A stretch of DNA of 64,000 nt from NCBI GenBank assembly GCA_041287365.1, contig JBEULL010000020.1:1-64000 (forward strand). Reading direction: 5' to 3'. Positions within the stretch are counted from its first letter, which is position 1, and each line of letters begins with the position of its first letter. Shown here one piece after another: positions 9,056 through 17,524 of the stretch. The position numbers and the translations under genes were made by a program. The stretch is from JAQVIJ01 sp041287365 (GTDB lineage Bacteria > Desulfobacterota > Dissulfuribacteria > Dissulfuribacterales > DYLC01). The notes below the pieces were generated by a model, which was not told the DNA's origin, did not search any database, and was given only the letters and a program-made list of their open reading frames with translations.

Positions 9056-10029
9056 TGTTTTTTCTCCGTAACAAGCGATGTGTCAAGAAAACCGTTCACA
9101 TCAAAGACACCCTTCAACAAACCCCTCTTGGTCATGGCAGCGGCCATAGCGTCTATCTCCTGTTTTTTCGGCAGAAGATCGTCATACAACACGCGATCCG
9201 GTTGGGATAAAAGCACGTGCTCGAGAAGCGCCACGGGAAGCCCATAGAATCTGGCTCCAATAGCAGCTGCCTCCCTGCGATGCCCATCGATCCATGCGCC
9301 ATTGGCATAAAACGCCCTCACCAACCTGACCACCTCGTCTTTTCGCTTTTGCAGCACATCCGCCCTCACCACCAAAACACTGGAGATGAAGCCGGGCCTC
9401 ACATCCTTCATGAGATACAGGATTCTGCCTGATCCGTTCATCTCTCCGGCCGCTGCATAGGGCTCACCGACGATATAGGCGTCAACGGCGCCCATGGCCA
9501 GGCTTGACGGCATGTCCGGAGGCGGCATCTCCACCAGATTGACACTTCTGGCTGGAATTCCCGCCTGCTCGAGGAGGTCCAGAAGGGTAAGATACTGATT
9601 GCTGAAACGAATGGGAATGGCTATGGTCTTGTGTTCCAGCCAATCGATGCCAGCGGCATGGGGTGCATCGGCACGCACCATCAGGCCCGTACCGTTTCGA
9701 TGGCCAAGCATCACCAGTTTTATAGGAAAACCCTGCTGGTACAGGGTGATGGCCAATGGTGCCAGAATGAAGGCCATGTCCAGCTCACTGCTCTTCAATG
9801 CCTCACACATCTCGGGCCAGGCAGTAAACTTGACCGGCTTGAACGGAATGTCCTTGTTCAGCTCATAAGTTACAGGACATAACAGATGACAGGTGATGGG
9901 CAAAAATCCCACCTTCAACACATGGGCTGCAAAGAGTTTTCCATTGCGCCATGTGTGCAGACCTGATATGAATATGACCCATATCAAAATCGCAAGAATG
10001 ATCCTGTATCCGACACTCATCTGTTTCAT
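9052..10029 (-). CDS. ABC transporter substrate-binding protein (NrtA/SsuA-like)
   Basis: Periplasmic binding protein of the NMT1/NrtA/SsuA superfamily, about 325 residues. One N-terminal hydrophobic segment (RIILAILIWVIFISGL) serves as signal peptide or anchor; no lipobox cysteine is seen. The mature part opens LKVGFLPITCHLLCPVTYEL and carries IDWLEHKTIAIPIRFSNQYL and VEMPPPDMPSSLAMGAVDAYIVGEPYA, a pattern close to nitrate/bicarbonate (NrtA/CmpA) and sulfonate binders. The cargo is therefore a small anion or heterocycle but cannot be fixed. GTG at 10035, ATG at 10029 and ATG at 10020 are possible starts, none with a strong ribosome binding site. It heads the importer operon and is divergent from queC. 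Confidence 0.85.
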   Translation of the reverse strand: MKQMSVGYRIILAILIWVIFISGLHTWRNGKLFAAHVLKVGFLPITCHLLCPVTYELNKDIPFKPVKFTAWPEMCEALKSSELDMAFILAPLAITLYQQGFPIKLVMLGHRNGTGLMVRADAPHAAGIDWLEHKTIAIPIRFSNQYLTLLDLLEQAGIPARSVNLVEMPPPDMPSSLAMGAVDAYIVGEPYAAAGEMNGSGRILYLMKDVRPGFISSVLVVRADVLQKRKDEVVRLVRAFYANGAWIDGHRREAAAIGARFYGLPVALLEHVLLSQPDRVLYDDLLPKKQEIDAMAAAMTKRGLLKGVFDVNGFLDTSLVTEKKQ

Positions 10030-10118
10030 GCTCACAGGTGCATATCCATGCCGTTGAACAAATATCCATTGCCATCGCGCTCTTGACTTATCATGTTAAA
10101 AATTTACCATAAGATTTC

Positions 10119-10820
10119 ATGAAAACACAAGCTCAAAAAACAACAAAGAAACTCGACGGCCCTGCCATCTGTCTGGTGAGTGGCGGCATGGATAGCTGTG
10201 TGTCCGCTGCCATAGCCATAGGAAGACACAAAGAAACGGCCTTTTTGCATGTGAACTACGGACAGCGCACGGAAAAAACGGAACTCGAGGCATTTCGGCG
10301 CATATCGGCCCATTACGGCATAACGAAACAACTTATAGCCGACATCAGTTATCTCGCAGAGATAGGGGGCTCGGCCCTTACAGACAGCCGAATAGCAGTG
10401 CCGACAGCTGGCATTGAAAACAATTTGATTCCAAACACATACGTCCCATTCCGCAACACACACCTGATAGCCATAGCGGTTTCATGGGCGGAGGTCATAG
10501 GCGCCAACTACATCTACATAGGCGCAACTGAGGTGGACAGCTCCGGCTATCCCGATTGTCGCGCCGCCTATTTCGAGGCATTTAACCAACTCATAAAAAC
10601 CGGCACTCGACCTGAAAGCCATATAGAGATAGTGACGCCTCTATTACATATGACAAAACGCGAGGTGGTGTTGACAGGCATGCAAGTTCAGGCCCCCTTG
10701 CATCTCACATGGTCCTGCTACAAAAACGAAAAACTGGCCTGTGGACACTGCGATTCGTGCCGGTTAAGATTGAAAGGCTTTCAGGAAGCAGGAGTAAAGG
10801 ACCCTATTCCATATGAATAA
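10119..10820 (+). CDS. queC: 7-cyano-7-deazaguanine (preQ0) synthase
   Basis: Converts 7-carboxy-7-deazaguanine to preQ0 with ATP and ammonia in the queuosine tRNA-modification pathway. The PP-loop ATPase motif LVSGGMDS is near residue 20, and the C-terminal zinc site is SCYKNEKLACGHCDSCRLR, with four cysteines spaced as in QueC. The length of 233 residues is normal. No Shine-Dalgarno sequence is evident before the ATG, and TTGACT at about 10083 lies close, so the message may have a very short leader. It overlaps the following gene by 8 nt. No other queuosine biosynthesis gene is in the window. Confidence 0.93.
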   Translation: MKTQAQKTTKKLDGPAICLVSGGMDSCVSAAIAIGRHKETAFLHVNYGQRTEKTELEAFRRISAHYGITKQLIADISYLAEIGGSALTDSRIAVPTAGIENNLIPNTYVPFRNTHLIAIAVSWAEVIGANYIYIGATEVDSSGYPDCRAAYFEAFNQLIKTGTRPESHIEIVTPLLHMTKREVVLTGMQVQAPLHLTWSCYKNEKLACGHCDSCRLRLKGFQEAGVKDPIPYE

Positions 10821-11244
10821 AACAGAAAAAAACAACGATTCCGATAAGAGCGCCACACAGCCGATTTTCGAATGTCAAATGTGCGGGCACTGCTGCCATG
10901 GTGAAAGCACGGTATCCATCACCGACAAGGAACAGAAGGCCATTGCAGCCAGCATCGGCATTTCGGTTTCGGAATTGCTACAGAGATACTGTGTAGTCCT
11001 TCAAAATCGTGTGGAAATGAAGACGATAAACGGCCATTGCATCTTTTATGGAGAAGACGGAAGATGCCGGATTCATGAAGTCAAACCGTTTCCATGCAGA
11101 CAATGGCCGCTGCATTCGAGTATTCTCGGTGATTCCGCTGCATGGGAGGCCATTTCCAGGGATTGCCCCGGGTTCAGAAAAGACATTACATACGAAGAGG
11201 TCTGTAACTGGCTGAAAAAGAGGGCTTCTCGAGAAGAGGGATAA
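10813..11244 (+). CDS. YkgJ-type cysteine-cluster protein
   Basis: Protein of 143 residues of the YkgJ / Fe-S-or-zinc cysteine-cluster family. The conserved cysteines appear in order as FECQMCGHCCHG (about residues 17-28), GHCIFYGEDGRCRIHEVKPFPCRQWP (about 75-100) and SRDCPGF. The family is thought to bind a metal or iron-sulfur cluster; its reaction is not established in most bacteria. It overlaps queC by 8 nt and is followed after 1 nt by a small gene, so the three are probably co-translated. A direct part in queuosine synthesis would be speculation. Confidence 0.85.
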   Translation: MNKTEKNNDSDKSATQPIFECQMCGHCCHGESTVSITDKEQKAIAASIGISVSELLQRYCVVLQNRVEMKTINGHCIFYGEDGRCRIHEVKPFPCRQWPLHSSILGDSAAWEAISRDCPGFRKDITYEEVCNWLKKRASREEG

Positions 11245-11245
11245 A

Positions 11246-11449
11246 ATGATCACTATAAAATCAGTTCTTGAATTCAGAGAATACATGGAAAGCGGCAGAT
11301 GGGAAGAGGATTTCCAATACCGCACGCCGGATGGGCAGGCGGAGATGCTAGACCTGCTTGAAAACATCTTCATCATCTGTGAAAAGGCGGATGAAATTCT
11401 GACGAAAAGGCTCTACAAACAGATGGGGCAGATGGAAAGCACAGACTGA
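11246..11449 (+). CDS. Small conserved-looking protein of unknown function
   Basis: A 67-residue soluble acidic and basic protein (opening MITIKSVLEFREYMESGRWEED) without signal peptide, membrane segment or cysteine pair. It starts 1 nt after the YkgJ-type gene with GAGGG just upstream of the ATG, so it is very likely translated as the third member of the queC transcript. The composition suggests a helical protein. I do not recognise a family. Confidence 0.65.
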   Translation: MITIKSVLEFREYMESGRWEEDFQYRTPDGQAEMLDLLENIFIICEKADEILTKRLYKQMGQMESTD

Positions 11450-11482
11450 AACAAGAACTCCCTTGCATGAATTCATACATGG

Positions 11483-12337
11483 TCACTTAAGGGATAACGC
11501 CCGCATCAAACCATCGAATTCCTCGGTGTTGCGGTAATACAGCTCCAATCTTCCGCCTTTTCCTTTGTGCACGATGTTGACCTTGAGTCCCAAGCGCTGA
11601 GACAGATCGTCTGCCAGACTCTGAATATCAGGATCCTGTATCTTCTTGTTCTTCTTTTGCAGACCGACCTTTTTGTTGAGCCGCCTGGCCGTCTCTTCGG
11701 CCTGACGCACCGAAAGACCCTTAGCCACAATCTGATTTCTCAAAAACTCCCTGTCGGCCTCGTTGTCCAGCATCAGCAGGGCGCGAGCATGTCCTGTATT
11801 GAGATTGCCTTCTATCAAATCCTGCTGCAGCGCGGCAGGAAGCTGCAGCAAACGCATGGTGTTGGTGATGGTGGAACGCTCCTTGCCCACACGTGCGGCC
11901 ACCTCCTCCTGTGTGAGACCCAACTCGTCTATCAGGCGCCTGTAGGCCATGGCCTCTTCAATAGGGTTCAGGTCTTCCCGCTGAACATTCTCTATGAGGG
12001 CCAATTCCATGGCCTCTGGCGGGCTGACATCCTTGACCACTACAGGCACTGATTTGAGGCCCGCGGCCTGGGCTGCACGCCACCGCCTTTCACCTGCTAT
12101 AAGTTCATAGCCATTCTCAATCTCTCTGACCACCAGGGGCTGCAAGATACCCTTTTCGGCTATGGATTGAGCCAGGCCCTGAAGTGTGATGGGATCAATA
12201 TTTTTGCGAGGCTGCAATGGATTTGGATGTATCTTCTCGATGGGACAGACAAAAAAGCCGGGGCGACCTGTATCGTAGGTATCTATATCGGGCAGCAGGG
12301 CCCCAAGACCCTTTCCAAGCACATTCTTAGCTGTCAT
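11483..12337 (-). CDS. parB: Chromosome partitioning protein ParB (Spo0J/Noc-type)
   Basis: Centromere-binding CTPase of the chromosome segregation system, 284 residues. It shows the N-terminal GKGLGALLP segment that contacts ParA, the CTP-binding/arginine patch GERRWRAAQAAG near residue 83, ENVQREDLNPIEEA, and a helix-turn-helix (LTQEEVAARVGKERSTITNTMRLLQLP) followed by a C-terminal dimerisation domain. The ATG overlaps the parA stop by 4 nt. A perfect consensus parS site, its expected binding sequence, lies about 11 kb away at 24132-24147. Confidence 0.95.
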   Translation of the reverse strand: MTAKNVLGKGLGALLPDIDTYDTGRPGFFVCPIEKIHPNPLQPRKNIDPITLQGLAQSIAEKGILQPLVVREIENGYELIAGERRWRAAQAAGLKSVPVVVKDVSPPEAMELALIENVQREDLNPIEEAMAYRRLIDELGLTQEEVAARVGKERSTITNTMRLLQLPAALQQDLIEGNLNTGHARALLMLDNEADREFLRNQIVAKGLSVRQAEETARRLNKKVGLQKKNKKIQDPDIQSLADDLSQRLGLKVNIVHKGKGGRLELYYRNTEEFDGLMRALSLK

Positions 12338-13110
12338 GTTTCATTCCTGTTTAGAAATTCCTGAGCCAAGGAAGCGTAACCCTCTGCACCCTTGGACTTT
12401 GAATCATATAGGAAGATAGGTTTACCATGACTGGGGCTCTCACTCAATCGAATATTACGAGGGATAACCGTGTCATAAACCAGCGATTTGAAATGATTCC
12501 TCACATCTGAAGCCACCTGAACCGAAAGGCGCATTCTGTGATCGGCCATTGTCAAAAGAATCCCTTCTATATAGAGCCTTGGATTGAAATTGTATTTTAC
12601 GAGCCGAATGGTCTTCAGCAGTTGACTCAACCCCTCCAAGGCATAGTACTCACACTGAAGGGGGATCAGGACGGAATCCGCTGAAACCAGGGCATTTATG
12701 GTCATAAGTCCAAGGGAGGGCGGGCAGTCGATGAGAATGAAATCGTAATCCTGAATGACCGAAAAGATGGACTTCAAAACAAATTCCCTGTTGGGTCTTG
12801 CAGCTAATTCCATCTCCACTCCCACCAGGTCTGTGCTGGCCGGTAACAGATGCAGGTTGGGAACGCCGGTAGTGCGCACAATGTCCCTGATATCCACCTT
12901 ACCTGCCACAGCGCAATAGATACATGCTCCGGCTGCGGCCTGGGCATCCAGACCAAGACCGCTGGTGGCATTGGCCTGGGCGTCACAATCGGCCAGAAGC
13001 ACGCGCTTACCCAGCATGGCAAGGGCTGATGCCAGGTTTATGGCAGTGGTGGTCTTGCCGACTCCGCCCTTTTGATTGGCTATACAGATGGTTCGAGTCC
13101 TATTGGCCAT
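12334..13110 (-). CDS. parA: Chromosome partitioning ATPase ParA (Soj-type)
   Basis: Deviant Walker ATPase that moves ParB-parS complexes over the nucleoid. The opening TICIANQKGGVGKTTTAINLAS holds the deviant Walker A (KGGVGKTT) and DFILIDCPPSLGLMTINAL contains Walker B. The length, about 258 residues, is that of chromosomal Soj proteins, which lack the N-terminal helix-turn-helix of plasmid ParA type Ia. ATG at 13110 has AGGG about 6 nt upstream; ATG at 13116 is an alternative. It forms an operon with parB. Confidence 0.95.
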   Translation of the reverse strand: MANRTRTICIANQKGGVGKTTTAINLASALAMLGKRVLLADCDAQANATSGLGLDAQAAAGACIYCAVAGKVDIRDIVRTTGVPNLHLLPASTDLVGVEMELAARPNREFVLKSIFSVIQDYDFILIDCPPSLGLMTINALVSADSVLIPLQCEYYALEGLSQLLKTIRLVKYNFNPRLYIEGILLTMADHRMRLSVQVASDVRNHFKSLVYDTVIPRNIRLSESPSHGKPIFLYDSKSKGAEGYASLAQEFLNRNET

Positions 13111-13137
13111 ACCCATCCCTAATCAGCATCGTAATGA

Positions 13138-13377
13138 TTATTCTTTCTCACAAGAAGCCTCTGTTATGGATTTCACACCCATTTTGTGTAAAAAAATGGC
13201 CATTGGACAAAAACCTGTAAAGGCAAAGATCAGCAGATTAACTCCCACCAGAAGCGGAAGAACGAGCCAATATATGTGTACAAAAAAACCGAGGGTTACA
13301 CCGGTCAGCACCACAATACCGGCTATCAACCAGATAACCCGTTCCAGATACCATATATCCGTTCTTGCCAGATACAT
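13138..13377 (-). CDS. DUF2892 (YgaP-like) small membrane protein
   Basis: A 79-residue inner-membrane protein with two hydrophobic helices (VIWLIAGIVVLTGVTLG and WLVLPLLVGVNLLIFAFT) followed by GFCPMAIFLHKMGVK, the typical arrangement of DUF2892 proteins, which include the membrane tail of the YgaP rhodanese. A strong AAGGAGG ribosome binding site precedes the ATG. Function is unknown; relatives are often near sulfur metabolism genes, but none is adjacent here. Confidence 0.8.
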   Translation of the reverse strand: MYLARTDIWYLERVIWLIAGIVVLTGVTLGFFVHIYWLVLPLLVGVNLLIFAFTGFCPMAIFLHKMGVKSITEASCEKE

Positions 13378-13441
13378 AATGACCTCCTTGAATTAAAGTA
13401 TATAGTGAAAAATCGTTGTTCCGCGGCCGGCGGGGGATGTG

Positions 13442-14440
13442 TCATTCAGACACCATTCTACTCAATTTATTCAGGCTTTCACTGGAGCCCAGGGCAACTA
13501 TCAAGTCACCTGACTGAAAGACATAATCTGGATGCACACTGGACATCACTGCATCGGTCTTGCGCTTGACTACCAGCAGCGTGGCGCCGGTCCGTTCCCT
13601 TATACCGATTTCCTTCATGGTTTTACCCACCAGAACGGATGAGTCTTCGATCTCATACTGTTCCACAGAGAGATCGAAATCCGCACAGTGCACCGCCAGG
13701 TCCAGAAACTCTATGACAGTCGGCTTGAGAATCGCCATTCCCATACGCCTTGCACCTATTTCATAAGGAGAAATGACCTTGTTGGCGCCGGCCTGATATA
13801 TACGCCGTTCCGCCCTGCGGTCACTGGCCCTGGCCACTATAAAAACCGAAGGATTCAACAAACGGGCCGTAAGGGTAATATAAACATTGTCTGCATCCGA
13901 TTGAAGCACACATACAATACCTCGAGCCTTGGATATGGCGGCACTCTGCAACACCTCCTCACTAGTGGCATCCCCTGCTATGACAAGATAACCAACTTCC
14001 TCCAGCTCTGTAATCACGGTGGGATTGGATTCTATCACAACGGCAGGAATACCCTCGCGAACCAACATCTCCAGAATGGTTTTGCCGATCCTACCGCAGC
14101 CGCATACAATGAAGTGATTTTCCAATTTTGAAATGGCCTTTTTCATCCTTCTTTGATGAAATATATCTTTTATTCTGCCCTCTACAGCAGCCTCGGTCAA
14201 CACATTTATAGAATAGGCGAAAAAACCCACGCCCATTACTATAATGAATATGGTAAACACCCTGCCTGCATCTGACAGAGGTTTCAACTCACCATAACCT
14301 ACGGTGGCCACGGTTATAACCGTCATATAAAGGGCTTCCAGCGGACGCCAGCCCTCTATAAAGATATAACCGAAGGTACCCACGGACAACAGCGTGAACA
14401 GCATTAAAAAAATCAAAAACAGCTTGCGATTGGTCTCCAT
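13442..14440 (-). CDS. Two-TM potassium channel with cytoplasmic RCK (TrkA-N/TrkA-C) domains
   Basis: An MthK/Kch-like channel of 332 residues. Two transmembrane helices flank a pore loop with the selectivity filter TVGYGE (near residue 46). A RCK N-domain follows from about residue 108 (HFIVCGCGRIGKTILEMLVREG, a Rossmann nucleotide-binding loop), then a TrkA-C domain (DSSVLVGKTMKEIGIRERTG ... GDLIVALGS). Gating by nucleotide or Ca2+ on the RCK ring is the known behaviour of the family; the ligand here is unknown. It starts 19 nt after pgi and is probably co-transcribed with it. Confidence 0.93.
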   Translation of the reverse strand: METNRKLFLIFLMLFTLLSVGTFGYIFIEGWRPLEALYMTVITVATVGYGELKPLSDAGRVFTIFIIVMGVGFFAYSINVLTEAAVEGRIKDIFHQRRMKKAISKLENHFIVCGCGRIGKTILEMLVREGIPAVVIESNPTVITELEEVGYLVIAGDATSEEVLQSAAISKARGIVCVLQSDADNVYITLTARLLNPSVFIVARASDRRAERRIYQAGANKVISPYEIGARRMGMAILKPTVIEFLDLAVHCADFDLSVEQYEIEDSSVLVGKTMKEIGIRERTGATLLVVKRKTDAVMSSVHPDYVFQSGDLIVALGSSESLNKLSRMVSE

Positions 14441-14459
14441 GAAACCGCCCTGCGGGCTA

Positions 14460-16145
14460 CTACAAGCGCGCCGCCCTCAAAAACACCTTACTGAAACTTC
14501 TCAGACCCATTCTGTAATCCGCCGGCAGATGGATATGGATTACCCTTTTCCCCACACTCGAAAGGGCCTGAAAATCCCCAACCGCCTGTGCAAACTGAAT
14601 ATGCCAGAAAGATGCATCGAAACCAGGCACAACTGGATATTCAGCCTCTTTTTGTCGAGTGAAAACAATGAAGGCCGAGCTCATAGGACCACCCTTGTGC
14701 ACCTGGCCTGTGGAATGGAGATAGCGGGGCCCGTAACCGAAGGTGGTGGCAAATCCACGCTCCTGTCGAATAAAATGTCGCATCTCTGAAATTATCTCAT
14801 CAACCTCGGAATCATACGGCAGATAAGCCAAAAAACCCATATAACCCCACGAAGGCAGGACCAGGAAGGTATCCCGCAGGGCGCGAGAAAGCCCCTTCAT
14901 GGATGCAGCAAGCATCTCGGATGTCCTGAAATTGAACTGACTCGTCGGGTCCACCCAGAACTCCATATTGAATTTACCGTTTTTCACATACTCACTCAAC
15001 ACCTCGGAGGTTTTTTGTTTGGCCGACAGGACATTGGGTTCATCGAACGGATTGATTCCAAGGAAATGACCCGTCAAGGCCACCGCCATCTCCCAGAGAA
15101 AAAACATGCCGAACACATCCATCGGATTCTGCAATTGCAGCATATATACAGGAAAATCAGCACGTCTCAGCTCATCCATAAAACCGTCAAGGCTGTCCTC
15201 GACAGGGGTGTCCATCATCCTGAAATATACAAACATGCGCTCAGCGCCATAAAAACCGGGTATGCCGGTGGTTTCACCGATTATCGGCACAAGACCCACT
15301 GTTTCCTTGCCGGTACTTTCAGCTACAAGTTGCTCCAGCCACAACCCGAGACTGCGTACAGGCGCGTCAAAAAACAGTGTCAGTTTATCCTTGTTCTGCA
15401 CGCCATATTCGGAAAGAAATGTTGCAAGTCTGGCGGCAGGGTTTTGATCCCAATCCAGCACTCTGCATTGCGCAATGGTGGCTTCGGCGATCGATACAGC
15501 CTGGTCCAGAGGTATTCCGATAATCGCGGCGGCAACCAGCCCGAACACAGAAAGCGCCGAATATCTGCCACCAACTCCTGATTCACCCCTGAATGTGTGA
15601 AAGAACTTGTGCTCCGATGCGAACTTATCGAGAGTGGTGCCGGAATCCGTAATGGCCGCAAAAAAATCACCGGCATTGTTTTGGCCGTAGAGCTCCACCA
15701 TCTTTTGCCAGAAAAAAGCCAGATGTGCACGGGTTTCAAGGGTTGTGCCTGATTTACTGGCCACCACAAAAAAGGTTTTTTTTGACGATAGCTCATCGGA
15801 ATATCGCTGCACCACCATTGGATCGGTGGTATCTAGCACACAGAGCTCCGGATAACCATCCTGCACGCCGAATATATCGACCAACACCTGTGCGCAAAGG
15901 CTTGACCCCCCCATGCCCATCCACACAACCCGTTTTACACCATTGGAACGTAATTTGGTTGCAAAATCAGTCAATTCTTTTAGAGTTGGCTTGATTCTAT
16001 CAAGACAATCCAGCCAGCCCAATCTATTTCCAATGGATTCCTGAACCTTAGCATCTTTACTCCAAAGAGACGGGTCCTTGTTCCAAAAGCGCTGAAGTAG
16101 TTGTTTTTTTTTCGAAGCATCGATATGAGATGGCTTATAAAACAT
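14460..16145 (-). CDS. pgi: Glucose-6-phosphate isomerase
   Basis: SIS-fold sugar isomerase of 561 residues interconverting glucose 6-phosphate and fructose 6-phosphate. The phosphate-binding loops WMGMGGSSLCAQV (about residue 75) and VASKSGTTLETRAHL (about 128) are clear, as is SGVGGRYSALSVFGL. It is more similar to the divergent PGI found alone or fused to transaldolase in several anaerobes than to E. coli Pgi; no transaldolase region is present here. It is transcribed from an AT-rich region at 16146-16419 that carries no other recognisable gene. Confidence 0.85.
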   Translation of the reverse strand: MFYKPSHIDASKKKQLLQRFWNKDPSLWSKDAKVQESIGNRLGWLDCLDRIKPTLKELTDFATKLRSNGVKRVVWMGMGGSSLCAQVLVDIFGVQDGYPELCVLDTTDPMVVQRYSDELSSKKTFFVVASKSGTTLETRAHLAFFWQKMVELYGQNNAGDFFAAITDSGTTLDKFASEHKFFHTFRGESGVGGRYSALSVFGLVAAAIIGIPLDQAVSIAEATIAQCRVLDWDQNPAARLATFLSEYGVQNKDKLTLFFDAPVRSLGLWLEQLVAESTGKETVGLVPIIGETTGIPGFYGAERMFVYFRMMDTPVEDSLDGFMDELRRADFPVYMLQLQNPMDVFGMFFLWEMAVALTGHFLGINPFDEPNVLSAKQKTSEVLSEYVKNGKFNMEFWVDPTSQFNFRTSEMLAASMKGLSRALRDTFLVLPSWGYMGFLAYLPYDSEVDEIISEMRHFIRQERGFATTFGYGPRYLHSTGQVHKGGPMSSAFIVFTRQKEAEYPVVPGFDASFWHIQFAQAVGDFQALSSVGKRVIHIHLPADYRMGLRSFSKVFLRAARL

Positions 16146-16419
16146 GAAAACCCTCCTTAAAAATTTTATATTATAAATAGTAAATTATTCATTTTGAAAT
16201 AATATTCTAAAAATACGCCAAACCATCTAATTTAGCAAAGATATTTTCTGAGGTTCTCTGAACTGTCAAATACTCCTTGAAACCATGCAATAAAAATAAT
16301 GCTACAAAAAGACAATCTCTGGATTTTTGTGGTGTGAAAGATTATATTCCATTTAGTTCAATACCGGATTGGAAACAATCCGTTTACAGCACCACAATGA
16401 GCCCACATAAGGAGCCCGC

Positions 16420-16716
16420 ATGGTAATAACACCAAAAACACGGTCACGAAAGGAAGGAACACGTTTCTTCAAATGCCCAAGACCTGTTCCGGCGGTCAAT
16501 AACCGCATAATCTGTCCCAAATGCGGCAATGATCGCTATTTTCATGAAATAGCGGAAGATGTCACCATCACTACTCAATACATACAGAATGCAGATGGGA
16601 GCTTCACTCCTCAAAGCGACGAATCCAATATCATGGGCGAAATAAAATTGTTTTGTTCCAAATGTCAGACCGATTTGACGGAATTTCATACACAATTTGT
16701 AGAAATGCTTTTTTAA
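16420..16716 (+). CDS. Small zinc-ribbon-like protein
   Basis: A 98-residue cytoplasmic protein with two CxxC pairs, CPKCGN (about residues 33-38) and CSKCQTD (about 82-88), which can form a zinc ribbon. The part between is ITTQYIQNADGSFTPQSDESN, without other motif. The N-terminus is basic (KTRSRKEGTRFFKCPRP). AAGGAG precedes the ATG. It is followed after 5 nt by an ATP-grasp gene. Function is unknown; the pairing is discussed as a finding. Confidence 0.7.
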   Translation: MVITPKTRSRKEGTRFFKCPRPVPAVNNRIICPKCGNDRYFHEIAEDVTITTQYIQNADGSFTPQSDESNIMGEIKLFCSKCQTDLTEFHTQFVEMLF

Positions 16717-16721
16717 TACAT

Positions 16722-17504
16722 ATGTACAATATAATCAGAACAAATAAGGAATTCAGAATAAAATTTCATGAATTGGATTCCTCATACGTCATAATAGGCT
16801 GCCTGAATATAAAACCTTCTGAAGAATATATTTTTACTGATTTATTATCAAGAGGCGTTGTTTTGTTTCCATCAGCACTGGCGCAACAACTGACCCGCTC
16901 AAAATGTTTTCAGGCTGCTGTCTTCACAAAATACATGGCGCCATCAACAATCGTAATAAGAGACAAAAGCGATATACTTTCCGCAATAACACATTATAAT
17001 TCACTGAAAATAAACAATGTCATAACAAAACAAGACAGGGCAAATTGTGGTCTTGGAATAAATTTATGGCAATCAATCGAGGACATTTACAACAATGTTT
17101 CTTTTGGACATATTAACTTTCCATTTGTTTTACAGCCATTCATAAAAGACGTACTTGATGTAAGAATAATTATTTTAGGCAATTATTTAGAAGCCTATTG
17201 GAGAAAAAACGACAATAATATAAGAAACAATATTTCAAGGGGTGGGAATAGTGGAATATATCATTTATCTGAAAACGAGTTGCTGTTATGTAAAGAAATA
17301 ATGCAAAGAGGTCAATTTCCCTATGCCCATATCGACTTGATGATTACGCCCGAAAACGAGATATTCTTTTCGGAAATAGCACTAAGAGGCGGCATAAAAG
17401 GGGCCCAAATATCTCCGGCCGATTATGTAAGACAAGTCAAAAAACTTGAAGATTTATTCATCGAATCTTACAATAAGGCGTCTATATCCACAAATAACAT
17501 ATAA
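16722..17504 (+). CDS. RimK-like ATP-grasp enzyme
   Basis: ATP-grasp superfamily protein, 260 residues from the ATG at 16722. Key elements are VITKQDRANCGLGI (nucleotide-binding strand and loop), FVLQPFIKDVLDVRIIILGNYLEAYWRKN followed by NNISRGG (RimK-type D-R-x-F/I and N-xx-RGG), and HIDLMITPENEIFFSEIALRGG (metal-binding acidic strand). Such enzymes ligate a carboxylate to an amine via acylphosphate. The substrate is unknown. The gene is markedly more AT-rich than the zinc-ribbon gene before it and has no clear ribosome binding site, so coupling to the upstream gene is likely. A longer reading frame from 16653 overlaps the upstream gene and is not preferred. Confidence 0.75.
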   Translation: MYNIIRTNKEFRIKFHELDSSYVIIGCLNIKPSEEYIFTDLLSRGVVLFPSALAQQLTRSKCFQAAVFTKYMAPSTIVIRDKSDILSAITHYNSLKINNVITKQDRANCGLGINLWQSIEDIYNNVSFGHINFPFVLQPFIKDVLDVRIIILGNYLEAYWRKNDNNIRNNISRGGNSGIYHLSENELLLCKEIMQRGQFPYAHIDLMITPENEIFFSEIALRGGIKGAQISPADYVRQVKKLEDLFIESYNKASISTNNI

Positions 17505-17524
17505 TTTAAAACAAAATGAACAGG

